Origin: Gluconacetobacter entanii
GTDB lineage: Bacteria; Pseudomonadota; Alphaproteobacteria; Acetobacterales; Acetobacteraceae
Length of the DNA stretch: 49,688 nucleotides
Assembly: GCF_003206495.1 (NCBI RefSeq)
Contig: NZ_NKUF01000024.1
Coordinates: 1 to 49,688 of the forward strand
Reading direction: 5' to 3'
The notes beneath the pieces were generated by a model, which was not told the DNA's origin, searched no databases, and was given only the letters and a program-made list of their open reading frames with translations. A program made the position numbers and the translations under genes. Positions 1 through 8,734 of the stretch are shown one piece after another (the stretch's first letter is position 1; every line of letters starts with the position of its first letter).

Positions 1-57
1 CTCTATACAGATATGTCGGACCGAAGGGCGAGCTCAGGGATTATGGGAAGCGCGTTC

Positions 58-648
58 TCAGCTTAGCGTAGGATTTCGCCCCCTCCCGCAAACGACCCCC
101 TTCAGGCGTATCCATTCGTCCAGAGCCGTACGGAAGATGGCAATGCCACCCCGCGCCATCAGGCGGGCGGCGTTGCGGCGGTTTTTGCGGTCGGAAATAC
201 GTTTCGCAAGCCCGTCGGCAAGGCAGTCCTCCCACTTGGCGTATTTCTGGAAACTGACCGTCCGCAGGGAGGGCGTCTTTTCAATCAGGAACACGAACGC
301 ATAGGTGTCTTTCCGGTTTTCCGCGATCTGGGGCACCAGCGCGGTGAAGGCATGCATCATCGCATCGGCGGGATGCATGTCGGCAGGACATGAAGCCAGC
401 GCGTCGCTCAGGCTCTGGGTCATGCCGCGCGTCCAGGCAAGGACGATGTCCCCCTTGGTCTCGAACATGCGAAACAGCGTGCGTCGCGAAACCTTGGCGG
501 CATCGGCGATTTCATCCACCGTCGTCTGGTCGTATCCCTGCTCGGAAAACAGGTGCATCGCCTCGGCAATCAGGGTGGCGCGGATGCGTCCCTGCTTGCG
601 CTCACGCAGGCCGGGTTTGGGCAGGTCCTCAGTGGCGTCGGGCTTCAT
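58..648 (-). CDS. TetR/AcrR-family transcriptional regulator
   Basis: This is a DNA-binding repressor-type protein of 196 residues. A TetR helix-turn-helix lies at roughly residues 20-70 (TVDEIADAAKVSRRTLFRMF), followed by a helical ligand-binding half. It is divergent from the RND efflux operon that starts at 1243, so local control of that pump is the natural inference. The C-terminus is odd. After DEWIRLKG the reading frame gives VVCGRGRNPTLS and stops. The next frame reads GGRLREGAKSYAKLRT, a more typical amphipathic end, and one extra G in the run of five Gs would join the two. The tail may therefore be frameshifted by mutation or by a sequence error. Family assignment is secure; the target and ligand are inferred. 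Confidence 0.88.
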   Translation of the reverse strand: MKPDATEDLPKPGLRERKQGRIRATLIAEAMHLFSEQGYDQTTVDEIADAAKVSRRTLFRMFETKGDIVLAWTRGMTQSLSDALASCPADMHPADAMMHAFTALVPQIAENRKDTYAFVFLIEKTPSLRTVSFQKYAKWEDCLADGLAKRISDRKNRRNAARLMARGGIAIFRTALDEWIRLKGVVCGRGRNPTLS

Positions 649-1242
649 ACACTCTCCTCATGTCCGCATTCATCATGCCGCAGGGCATCGCGAACATTCA
701 AGGCGCAAGGAAAAACGGGGCTTACGCGGGGCCGTGACCACATCAGGATGGGTCGATCAGGGGATTTTGCGGTTTCTTGCCATGCTGCTGCCCACCTGTC
801 GAGCCTTGGTCCCCCTGTCCCGCCGCGATCTCCGGTCCCATGGCATGGCGGGCATGCCCTGTCCCGGCAGGACAGGCCCTGCTTCACGGATCCGTTACAG
901 TCAGGAAGTTTCTTAAAAAGAATATCATGTATTATAAGTAATAATGAAAATTTTTTAGGTATTAAAAAAATATTTTAAACATTTTCCATTCATACTTTGT
1001 AAAAAACCCTGTATCTACCACGCAGGTCATTACCCCATGAAACCATGTCAGGCATCTTCTGCCGACCCTGCCGGAGTGTACACGCATGTCACTTTCCACA
1101 GATATGGCCTGTCTGTCCTAACCTTTCGTATTCGCATGCGGTCAGGAATGACCGGGGACCAGAACCAGAAATGAACCCGGCGCGATGTCCGCACGACATC
1201 CGCGCGTGCAGGGTTTGTTTCCACGCATGAAATACATATCCC
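649..1242. other. Intergenic promoter region between tetR and the RND operon
   Basis: No convincing gene lies in these 594 bases. There is a CCTGTCC/GGACAGG hairpin at 858-876. A very AT-rich block follows at about 905-1010, unlike the surrounding high-GC DNA, and contains a short ATTAT/ATAAT inverted repeat at 931-945. The AT-rich block is the likely promoter and regulator-binding zone. A 46-codon open frame from 1037 has only a weak ribosome-binding site and is not called. Confidence 0.5.
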
Positions 1243-4200
1243 ATGAATGCCATCGTAGTTACCGCACTACGTCGGCCCTATACCTTCGTGGTGCTGTCGA
1301 TCCTTATCGTGGTCTTTGGCATCATGTCGGTATTGCGCACGCCGACGGACGTGTTCCCGAACATCCGCATCCCCGTGGTGTCCGTTGTCTGGACCTATGG
1401 CGGGATGCTGCCGGAAGAATTCGCCGGTCGTATCATCTATAATTACGAACTGATGGTGACCTCGACCGTCGAGGGCATCGAACATATGGAAAGCAGTTCG
1501 TATTACGGCCGCGGCATCGTCAACATATACTTCCAGCCCGGAACGGACATCGGCAAGGCCGAAGCCGAAGTCACCGCCATTTCCCAGACGGTGATCAAGC
1601 AGCTTCCTGAAAACATCCCCGCCCCGATGGTCATGAGCCTCGATGCATCGTCCGTGCCCGTGCTGACGCTGCAGGTCACGTCGGACCGGCAGACGCCGTC
1701 CGACCTGTTCAAGCTGGCGATGATCCGCGTGCGTCCCTTGCTGGTGACCGTGCCGGGCGCGGTGGTGCCGCAGGCCTATGGCGGGATGGACAGCTTTGTC
1801 ATGGTCGCGCTGAACCAGCAGCAGTTGCAGGCGCATCACCTGTCGGCCATGGATGTGCAGAATGCCCTGCGCGGCCAGAATATCGTCCTGCCGGCAGGGG
1901 ACCAGAAAATCTCCGCCACGGACTGGATGGTGCAGACCAACGCCACGCCGCGTTCGATGAAGGAACTGGGCGATATTCCCGTCAAGCGGGTGGGCAATGC
2001 TGTCATCTATGTCCATGACGTGGCCGAGGTCTATCGCGGCGGCCATCCGCAGACCAACCTTGTGCTGGTCAAGGGCAAGCAGGGCGTTGAAATCGTCGTC
2101 ATGAAAAGTGGCGATGCCTCGACGCTCGATGTCGTCGCCGGGGCCAAGGCGCTGCTGCCACGGATACAGAAACTGCTGCCACCGGATGTCAAGGTCAGCA
2201 TCCTTGGCGATGCCTCTGTCTTTGTTAAGGATTCCATTTTCGACGTCGTGCGTGAAATGCTGACGGCGGCGTGCCTGACGGGCATGGTCGTGCTGCTGTT
2301 CCTCGGTTCGTGGCGGCCGACCGTCATCATCGCGACTTCCATCCCGCTGGCGATCCTGTGCGCGATCATCGGCCTTCACTGGGCGGGGCAGACGATCAAT
2401 GTCATGACGCTCGGCGGGCTTGCGCTCGCGGTCGGGATCCTCGTCGATGACGCCACCGTCATGATCGAGAATATCGACGCCCATCTGGAGATGGGAAAGG
2501 AACTGGAACTTGCGATCATCGACGCGGCCAACCAGATCGTCATCCCAACCTTTGTCGCCACCACCTGCATCTGCATCGTCTGGCTGCCGCTGTTCGGGCT
2601 GAGCGGGGTTGCGGGTTGGCTGTTCATGCCGATGGCCGAGGCGATCATCTTCGCCATGATCGCGTCCTTCATCCTGTCGCGCACGCTGGTGCCGACCATG
2701 GCGAAATACCTGCTGGCCGGGCACAGCGTTGCGGGACATGGGGATTCACACCACTGCGAACCCCAGCATCATAAGCTGCAATACCCCCAGCGCCTGCCCG
2801 AACGTTTCCAGCAGGCGTTTGAACGCGGGTTCAATACCTTCCGCGAACGCTATGCTGGCCTGCTACGCTGGGCGATCGCGCGCAGGCGGCCGTTCGTCGG
2901 GGCCTTCCTGGGCGTCTCCGTCTGTTCGATGGCGCTGTACCTTGTCGCCGGGCGCGACTTCTTCCCCGAGACGAAGTCCGGCACGATCCAGATGCACATG
3001 CGCGCGCCCCTTGGCACCCGTATCGAGGTCGCAGGCCGCGAGGCCTCGCTGGTGGAGGATCGCATCAACCAGCTTTTCCCAGACCGCGTGGACACGATGA
3101 TCGAGAATTGCGGCCTGCCCGAGGGTGCGCATAACCAGGCCTTCATCCCCACCCCCACCATCGGCACGCAGGACTGTGACATCACGATCGCCCTGAAGGA
3201 CGAGGAAACGCCCGTATGGGATTACCGCGCCGTCCTGCGCCGTGACCTGTCGGCGCGCTTTCCCGGCACGGTCTTCACGTTCCAGCCTGCGGACCTTACG
3301 GCGCGGATCCTCAATTTCGGCTCCCCCGCGCCGATCGACGTGCAGATTTCCGGACCGGACCTGCGCGACAATTACGACTATGCCCGCAAACTGGTCAATC
3401 GCCTGCGCGCGGTGCCGGGAACCGCCGACGTGGTGATCCAGCAGACCATGAAGACGCCGACCCTGTTCGTGCAGGGCAACCGCACCTTCGGCCAGGCGAC
3501 CGGCATGACGGAGGCCGACCTGGCGAACAATGAACTGATGACCCTGTCGGGCAGCCAGACGGTCGATCCACAATACTGGCTGGATCCGCAGACCGGGATC
3601 ACCTTTCCGCTGAACGTCTATGTCTCGCAGGACCAGTTGACGCATTTCAGCAACCTGATGACCATTCCGGTGGACAAGGGCGATGGCGACCCGCAGGGAC
3701 GGCACATGCAGTTGCTCGGTGGTATCAGCAACGTTACCGCCACCGGCACGCCGGGACAGGTGTCGCATTTCAATTCCATGCCCGAAGTCGATATCTACGT
3801 CTCGGCCGAAGGCGCGGACCTGGGGCAGGTGACAACAGGCGTGCGCCGCGTCCTGCAGCAGACGGAACGCATGGTCCCCTCTACCGCCGCCGTGACCATC
3901 CGGGGGCAGACCGAAACCATGCGCCATTCCTATGTGGAACTGGTGTTCGGACTGGTGGTGTCGGTGCTGCTTATCTACCTGCTGATCGTGGTGAACTTCC
4001 AGTCGTGGCTTGACCCGTTCATCATCATCACCGCCCTGCCCGGCGCGCTGGCCGGCATCGCATGGGCGCTGTTCCTGACCCATACCCGCCTGTCGGTGCC
4101 CGCGCTGACGGGGGCCATCATGTGCATGGGCACGGCCACCGCCAATTCCATCCTTGTCGTCTCCTTCGCACGCGAACGGATCGAGGAACATGGCAATGCC

Positions 4201-4434
4201 CTGCGCGCGGCGGTGGAGGCAGGGTACGGCCGCATCCGCCCGGTCCTGATGACCGCGCTGGCGATGGTGATCGGCATGGTGCCGATGGCCATGAGCAATT
4301 CGCAGAACGCGCCACTGGGCCGTGCCGTCATTGGCGGCCTGCTGGTGGCGACGGTGTCCACCTTGCTGTTCGTGCCGTGTGTTTACGCAATCCTGCATAA
4401 CCGTCCGTCCCGCCACCGGGAGGAGCCGAAGTGA
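1243..4434 (+). CDS. RND multidrug efflux permease (AcrB/HAE1-like)
   Basis: This is an inner-membrane proton/drug antiporter of 1063 residues, the usual length for an AcrB-type RND pump. The N-terminal helix (residues about 10-30) is followed by a periplasmic porter domain, then transmembrane helices 2-6. These include GILVDDATVMIEN, where the D402-D403 pair matches the proton-relay aspartates of the hydrophobe/amphiphile class rather than the metal class. A second porter domain and helices 7-12 complete the protein. The stop overlaps the next gene, so the permease and adaptor are translationally coupled. The order permease-adaptor-outer-membrane factor differs from the common adaptor-first order. 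The substrate cannot be read from the sequence; the divergent TetR suggests induction by a small molecule. Confidence 0.95.
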   Translation: MNAIVVTALRRPYTFVVLSILIVVFGIMSVLRTPTDVFPNIRIPVVSVVWTYGGMLPEEFAGRIIYNYELMVTSTVEGIEHMESSSYYGRGIVNIYFQPGTDIGKAEAEVTAISQTVIKQLPENIPAPMVMSLDASSVPVLTLQVTSDRQTPSDLFKLAMIRVRPLLVTVPGAVVPQAYGGMDSFVMVALNQQQLQAHHLSAMDVQNALRGQNIVLPAGDQKISATDWMVQTNATPRSMKELGDIPVKRVGNAVIYVHDVAEVYRGGHPQTNLVLVKGKQGVEIVVMKSGDASTLDVVAGAKALLPRIQKLLPPDVKVSILGDASVFVKDSIFDVVREMLTAACLTGMVVLLFLGSWRPTVIIATSIPLAILCAIIGLHWAGQTINVMTLGGLALAVGILVDDATVMIENIDAHLEMGKELELAIIDAANQIVIPTFVATTCICIVWLPLFGLSGVAGWLFMPMAEAIIFAMIASFILSRTLVPTMAKYLLAGHSVAGHGDSHHCEPQHHKLQYPQRLPERFQQAFERGFNTFRERYAGLLRWAIARRRPFVGAFLGVSVCSMALYLVAGRDFFPETKSGTIQMHMRAPLGTRIEVAGREASLVEDRINQLFPDRVDTMIENCGLPEGAHNQAFIPTPTIGTQDCDITIALKDEETPVWDYRAVLRRDLSARFPGTVFTFQPADLTARILNFGSPAPIDVQISGPDLRDNYDYARKLVNRLRAVPGTADVVIQQTMKTPTLFVQGNRTFGQATGMTEADLANNELMTLSGSQTVDPQYWLDPQTGITFPLNVYVSQDQLTHFSNLMTIPVDKGDGDPQGRHMQLLGGISNVTATGTPGQVSHFNSMPEVDIYVSAEGADLGQVTTGVRRVLQQTERMVPSTAAVTIRGQTETMRHSYVELVFGLVVSVLLIYLLIVVNFQSWLDPFIIITALPGALAGIAWALFLTHTRLSVPALTGAIMCMGTATANSILVVSFARERIEEHGNALRAAVEAGYGRIRPVLMTALAMVIGMVPMAMSNSQNAPLGRAVIGGLLVATVSTLLFVPCVYAILHNRPSRHREEPK

Positions 4435-5621
4435 TGTCGATCGGAAAATCGAAAAAAATGCTGCTGGTGGCCGGAAGTGTCGTCATCATGGGATGGTGCG
4501 GCTACCTTGTGGGGGAGCGCATCCACCATGCCGCCGCCCTGCGCCGTACCGCGCGTGAGGCCGCCATTCCCGACGTGATGGTGATCTCCCCCCGCCACGA
4601 GGCACGGCATGTCAGCCTCGAACTCCACGGTACGGTGGAGGCCTGGTACCAGGCCCCGATCTATCCGCAGGCTTCGGGCTATGTGCGCATGTGGTACAAG
4701 GATTATGGCGCACGTGTTGCCGCAGGCGACGTGCTGGCCGAAATCAATACGCCCGGCCTTGATGCGCAGTTCGCGCAGGCGCAGGCCGACCTGCAGTCGT
4801 CACAGGCGAAATACGACCTCGCCGTCGTCACGGCGCAGCGCTGGCGCCTGATGGGCCGGTCGCAGGCGGTCTCCGGCCAGTCGGTGTCCGTACAGGATGC
4901 CAACGAGAAATCGGCCGCCGCCGACCTTGAGGCCGCGCGCCATAACCTTGACCGTTACGCCGCCCTTGAGAGGTTCAAGGTCATCGTCGCCCCCTTCAGT
5001 GGCGTGGTGACGGAGCGCGACATCAATGTGGGCGATTACGTGCATGAAGGCGGCGGCAACCTCAACGCCAATGGCGGGGCCAGCGAACTGTTCAGCGTGG
5101 CGGACACGCACCAGATGCGGCTGTTCGTCTCCATCCCTGAAAACATGTCCTACATCCTTCAGCCTGGCCTGCAGGCCAGCGTGCGCGTGCCGCAGTTCCC
5201 CGATCGCGTGTTCGAGGGGAAATTCCTGACGGTTTCCGGCGGGTATGACCCTGATACACGGACCAGCGTCAGCGAATTCGTGATCGATAACAAGGACAAT
5301 GCCCTGTGGCCGGGCACCTTTGCCGCCGTGACGCTGAGCGCGCCGGAACAGTCAGGCCACCTCAGCATCCCCACGGGGGCGCTGGTGTTTCAGGAACACG
5401 GCATGCAGGTCGCGGTCGTGGACAGCCACGACACCGCGCATTTCCGCGACATCACGGTGGGGCGCATGGGGGACGGGGCCACGCAGGTACTCTCCGGCGT
5501 CTCGACAGGCGACCGGATCATCGACAATCCCCCCGCCGATCTGCTGGAGGGGGAAAAGGTCCATGTCGTCCCGCCTGCCGCCGGATACAGCAACGACGTC
5601 TCTGAAAAGGACGATGAATGA
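4434..5621 (+). CDS. RND periplasmic adaptor (membrane fusion protein, HlyD/AcrA-like)
   Basis: This adaptor joins the RND permease to the outer-membrane channel. It has an N-terminal membrane anchor (MLLVAGSVVIMGW), a barrel-sandwich/lipoyl half (YPQASGYVRMWYKDYGARV), a helical hairpin with AQAQADLQSSQAKYDLA, the second lipoyl half (APFSGVVTERDINVGDYV) and beta-barrel and membrane-proximal domains. The ATG at 4434 overlaps the permease stop by one base (TGATG) and has a GGGAGGAG ribosome-binding site at 4419-4426. It is preferred to the GTG at 4431, giving 395 residues. The stop overlaps the following gene. Function in efflux is secure; the substrate is unknown. Confidence 0.94.
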   Translation: MSIGKSKKMLLVAGSVVIMGWCGYLVGERIHHAAALRRTAREAAIPDVMVISPRHEARHVSLELHGTVEAWYQAPIYPQASGYVRMWYKDYGARVAAGDVLAEINTPGLDAQFAQAQADLQSSQAKYDLAVVTAQRWRLMGRSQAVSGQSVSVQDANEKSAAADLEAARHNLDRYAALERFKVIVAPFSGVVTERDINVGDYVHEGGGNLNANGGASELFSVADTHQMRLFVSIPENMSYILQPGLQASVRVPQFPDRVFEGKFLTVSGGYDPDTRTSVSEFVIDNKDNALWPGTFAAVTLSAPEQSGHLSIPTGALVFQEHGMQVAVVDSHDTAHFRDITVGRMGDGATQVLSGVSTGDRIIDNPPADLLEGEKVHVVPPAAGYSNDVSEKDDE

Positions 5622-7204
5622 TGAAGCGCGCCATTCGTCCTGCCCCGACGCTGCGCGTGGCCTGCGTGGCCTCCATGCTGCTGCTGGCGGGATGCGACCT
5701 TGCCACCGCCTATCACACGCCACATTACGTCATCCCGACGACATGGCAGGGGCAGGCCCCCTTCGCGCCCGCGCATCCGATGGATGACAGCGTCCGCGCG
5801 GACTGGTGGAAGGGGTTTGCCGATCCCCGCCTTGATGCGCTGGAGGCCGAGGCCACGGCGCATAACGGGGACCTGCAGGCGGCGTCCGAACGCTTCATGC
5901 AGGCCCGCGCCGTCGTCAGCGAGGCCCGGTCCGACCTGCTGCCCCATTTCGGGATCGCCTTTGGCGGCAGCAACAACAAGAGTTCGGCCGAACGGCTGTT
6001 CCGCTACAAGGGGCCGATCACGGATTCCGATGAATTCTATGGCGGCATGGCCTCGTGGGAACCGGATTTCTGGTCCTCCATCCGCAACCGCGTCCGACTG
6101 CAGAAGGATTACGCGCAGGAACAGGCCGCCGAATACGCCTCCGCCCGGCTGAGCCTGCAGGCGGAACTGGCCAGCGATTATTTCACCCTGCGCGGACTTG
6201 ATGCGCAGGCCGATATCTATACCCAGTCAATCCGGTACTACGAGGACTCCCTGCGCGTGACGCGTACGCGCCTGCAGGACCAGGCGGCCTCGCGCCTCGA
6301 CGTGGCGCGCGCGGAAAACCAGCTTTACACCACACAGGCGCATCTGCTCGACATCCAGGCGCAGCGTGAGGTGATGGAGCATGCCATTGCCGTGCTGGTC
6401 AATGTCGCGCCGTCTTCCTTCCACCTTGCCGCCGACAGCCACCTGAACGCAAACCGGCTTGCCGTATCGCCCGGGCTGCCGTCCGAACTGCTTGAACGCC
6501 GTCCAGACGTCGCCATGGCAGAACGCCAGATGGCGCAGGCCAACCGGGCCATCGGCATCGCGCGTGCGGCGTTCTATCCCCATGTCTCCTTCCGGATGGA
6601 TGGGGGTTTTGGTGATAACGGCTTCAACCTCGCCAATCTCGCCAACAGCATGTGGACCTATGGCGCCACGGCCACGCTTCCGGTGTTTGAAGGTGGGCTG
6701 CGGCGTGCGCAGTTGCAGCAAAGCTGGTCGGCCTATCGCGAGACACGCGATCATTACCGCATGACGGTGCTGACGGCCTTCCGCGATGTGGAGGACGGGC
6801 TGTCACGCACGAAGCGGCTGGATGGCGAAAACGCCCGCCTGCGGGCCGCCGTGGGCGCGGCAAGCCAGACGCAGGACATCACGATGAACCTGTACAAGGG
6901 GGGCCTTGCCGCCTATCTCGATGTCCTGATCGCACAGGTCAGCACGCTGGAGGCACGCATACAGCAGGTCGAGGTGCAGACGCGCTACCTTCAGGCGCAG
7001 GTCGGGCTGATCCGGGCCTGTGGCGGGGGATGGGATGCCTCCCTGCTGCCTGCGCCGAACCGGCTGCCCTCCGTGGGGCCATTGCAGTATTCCGGCCTGC
7101 ATCAGGCCCGCGCGGTTGGCGATGTCCCCGCGCCCCGTACCCGTGGCGAGGATCCCGAAGACAACCTGACCGGGCCGAACCTGTCCGCCCTGTCGGTCAG
7201 GTAG
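5618..7204 (+). CDS. RND outer-membrane factor, NodT/TolC-family lipoprotein
   Basis: This is the outer-membrane channel of the tripartite pump. The signal peptide ends in a lipobox (LLLAGC, Cys26), so the protein is probably acylated. Two OEP repeats follow, with the NodT-type start (WWKGFADPRLDALEAEA) and the internal repeat (LPSELLERRPDVAMAERQMAQANR). The ATG at 5618 overlaps the adaptor stop (ATGATG) and follows an AAGGA site, so all three genes are coupled. At 528 residues it is slightly long. The last 50 or so residues after VGLIRACGGGWD are a proline-rich tail outside the channel fold. A strong hairpin follows the stop. Confidence 0.94.
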   Translation: MMKRAIRPAPTLRVACVASMLLLAGCDLATAYHTPHYVIPTTWQGQAPFAPAHPMDDSVRADWWKGFADPRLDALEAEATAHNGDLQAASERFMQARAVVSEARSDLLPHFGIAFGGSNNKSSAERLFRYKGPITDSDEFYGGMASWEPDFWSSIRNRVRLQKDYAQEQAAEYASARLSLQAELASDYFTLRGLDAQADIYTQSIRYYEDSLRVTRTRLQDQAASRLDVARAENQLYTTQAHLLDIQAQREVMEHAIAVLVNVAPSSFHLAADSHLNANRLAVSPGLPSELLERRPDVAMAERQMAQANRAIGIARAAFYPHVSFRMDGGFGDNGFNLANLANSMWTYGATATLPVFEGGLRRAQLQQSWSAYRETRDHYRMTVLTAFRDVEDGLSRTKRLDGENARLRAAVGAASQTQDITMNLYKGGLAAYLDVLIAQVSTLEARIQQVEVQTRYLQAQVGLIRACGGGWDASLLPAPNRLPSVGPLQYSGLHQARAVGDVPAPRTRGEDPEDNLTGPNLSALSVR

Positions 7205-7209
7205 CGTTC

Positions 7210-7235
7210 CATGCGGGCCGCATCTGGCCCGCATG
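7210..7235 (+). terminator. Hairpin after the RND operon
   Basis: CATGCGGGCC and its exact reverse complement GGCCCGCATG flank a six-base loop, starting 5 bases after the operon stop. It is followed by AAAAATTATG rather than a clean T run, so it may act as an imperfect or Rho-assisted terminator or protect the mRNA 3' end. Confidence 0.6.
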
Positions 7236-7260
7236 AAAAATTATGTCCGTTATTATTTAT

Positions 7261-7295
7261 AAAAAACATACTTACATGGCGTATGTATGTTTTTT
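7261..7295. terminator. AT-armed hairpin, possible bidirectional terminator
   Basis: AAAAAACATAC at 7261-7271 is the exact reverse complement of GTATGTTTTTT at 7285-7295. Read in either direction the right arm ends in six Ts. This suits an intrinsic terminator between the efflux operon and the CorC-like gene, or a leader hairpin for the latter. Confidence 0.5.
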
Positions 7296-7361
7296 AAAAT
7301 ATATCCATGTCTTGTGGGTTTCGTGCTACTTTGGGGGCGTTGTCTCTTAACAGGTGCCCTT

Positions 7362-8681
7362 GTGATTCTGTTTCTATCCGGCCTGATTTCTCTTGTTCTT
7401 CTGGTCGCACTCAATATTTTTATTTCACTTTCGGAAATATCGTTCGCGGCCGCGCGTGATGTCCGGCTCCGCTCACGCGCGGATGCGGGCGATGAACGCG
7501 CCACCGCCTTCCTGCGCCTGCGCCGCAATAGCGGGCAGGTCATGACGGTCCTGCAGATATGCCTCAACGGTGTGGGGGTGCTGGGCGGGATCATCAGTTC
7601 GGAAATGCTCGCCCCGTCCCTGACGCAGGGGTTCATGGCATGGCACCTGGGCGAAGCCACGGCCCAGACCCTGGCCGCAACGGTGGGCTTCTTCCTCGTG
7701 ACCGGCATGTTCGTGCTGTTTGCCGACCTGATCCCCAAGCGCGTCGCGATGAACGCCCCGGACAAGGTCGCCCTTGCGGTCGGGTGGTTCCCGGCCATGG
7801 CGCTGAAACTGCTCTATCCCCTTGTCTGGGTGTTTTCCAAGATGTCGGATGCGATCCTGCGGGCGATGAAAATCCCCGCCGCATCGGCGGTCGAACCCGT
7901 AACCCCGGAGGACCTGCGCGCGATCCTTGCCGCAGGCACCGCATCGGGCGTCCTGCTGGAGCAGGAACACCAGATGATCCAGAACGTGCTGGGACTGCAG
8001 GACCGTTCCATCACATCGGCCATGACGCCGCGTGACGAGATCGTGTTCCTCGACCTGCAGGAAAGCCTGGAGGAGCAGAAGGCCAAGGTGCGCGCCAAGC
8101 CCTATTCCCGCTACCCCCTGTGCAATGGCGGCCTCGACAACGTTGTGGGGTCCATCCGGGCGGAAGACGTGCTGGCCGCCGTGGTGGACCGTGTCCCGGC
8201 CTCCGGCGTGGCCTCTCCTGACGACAGGGTGGATTTCGGGGTGCGGCGCGATGTCCTGTCGGTGCCGGAGACGATCAACCTGTGGGACACGCTGGCGCAG
8301 TTCGACACCCATGGGGTCGGCTTTGCCCTTGTCGTGAACGAATACGGGCTTGTGGTGGGCCTGATCACGTTCAAGGACATCATGGGCGCCCTGATGGGAG
8401 GGGTCGCAAACCCGTTCGAGGAGCAGTTGATCGTCCGGCGTGATGCCAATTCATGGCTGATCGACGGTGCGGCCTCGATCGAGGATGTGCGCCGTGAACT
8501 CGACGCCACGGACCTTGACGAAGCCGGTCCCTTTGACACCATCGGCGGCTTTGTCATGCACCGCCTGCGCCGCATGGCGCGCAAGGCCGACCGGGTGGAC
8601 ACGGCGCGCTTCCGCTTCGAAGTGGTCGATGTCGAAGGATTCCGCATTAACCAGTTGCTTGTGACCCGGCTTCAGGGCTGA
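7362..8681 (+). CDS. CNNM/CorC-type membrane protein (DUF21 + CBS pair + CorC_HlyC)
   Basis: This is an integral membrane protein of the hemolysin-C/CorC group, which is linked to divalent-cation (Mg/Co) homeostasis. Four hydrophobic segments of a DUF21 domain occupy roughly the first 180 residues (LVLLVALNIFISLSEISFAAARD; LIPKRVAMNAP). Two CBS motifs follow (ITSAMTPRDEIVFLDL; ALVVNEYGLVVGLITFKDI) and a CorC_HlyC domain ends the protein (FDTIGGFVMHRL). The frame is open from an ATG at 7287, but that codon lies inside a hairpin and has no ribosome-binding site. A GTG at 7362 preceded by AGGTG fits the family start better and gives 439 residues. 'Hemolysin' in the family name is historical. Confidence 0.88.
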   Translation: MILFLSGLISLVLLVALNIFISLSEISFAAARDVRLRSRADAGDERATAFLRLRRNSGQVMTVLQICLNGVGVLGGIISSEMLAPSLTQGFMAWHLGEATAQTLAATVGFFLVTGMFVLFADLIPKRVAMNAPDKVALAVGWFPAMALKLLYPLVWVFSKMSDAILRAMKIPAASAVEPVTPEDLRAILAAGTASGVLLEQEHQMIQNVLGLQDRSITSAMTPRDEIVFLDLQESLEEQKAKVRAKPYSRYPLCNGGLDNVVGSIRAEDVLAAVVDRVPASGVASPDDRVDFGVRRDVLSVPETINLWDTLAQFDTHGVGFALVVNEYGLVVGLITFKDIMGALMGGVANPFEEQLIVRRDANSWLIDGAASIEDVRRELDATDLDEAGPFDTIGGFVMHRLRRMARKADRVDTARFRFEVVDVEGFRINQLLVTRLQG

Positions 8682-8690
8682 ATGCAGAAA

Positions 8691-8716
8691 CGCCGCCTTC
8701 GTGAAAGAAGGCGGCG
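8691..8716. terminator. Bidirectional terminator between corC-like gene and ahpF
   Basis: CGCCGCCTTC and GAAGGCGGCG form a perfect ten-base-pair stem with a GTGAAA loop. It lies between two convergent genes, so it can serve both strands. Confidence 0.75.
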
Positions 8717-8734
8717 TCTGGTGAAGATTTTTGA

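Noticed and set aside
1..57. Possible insertion-sequence end at the left window edge next to the TetR tail
   Set aside because: Too short to show inverted repeats, and the altered tail is more simply explained by one G.
1037..1177. A 46-codon ORF upstream of the RND permease
   Set aside because: It has a weak ribosome-binding site and no hydrophobic or conserved feature, and it lies in promoter DNA.
1267..4416. Two ~500-codon minus-strand frames opposite the RND permease
   Set aside because: They are shadow frames: no domain, no ribosome-binding site, and they lie fully inside a secure gene.
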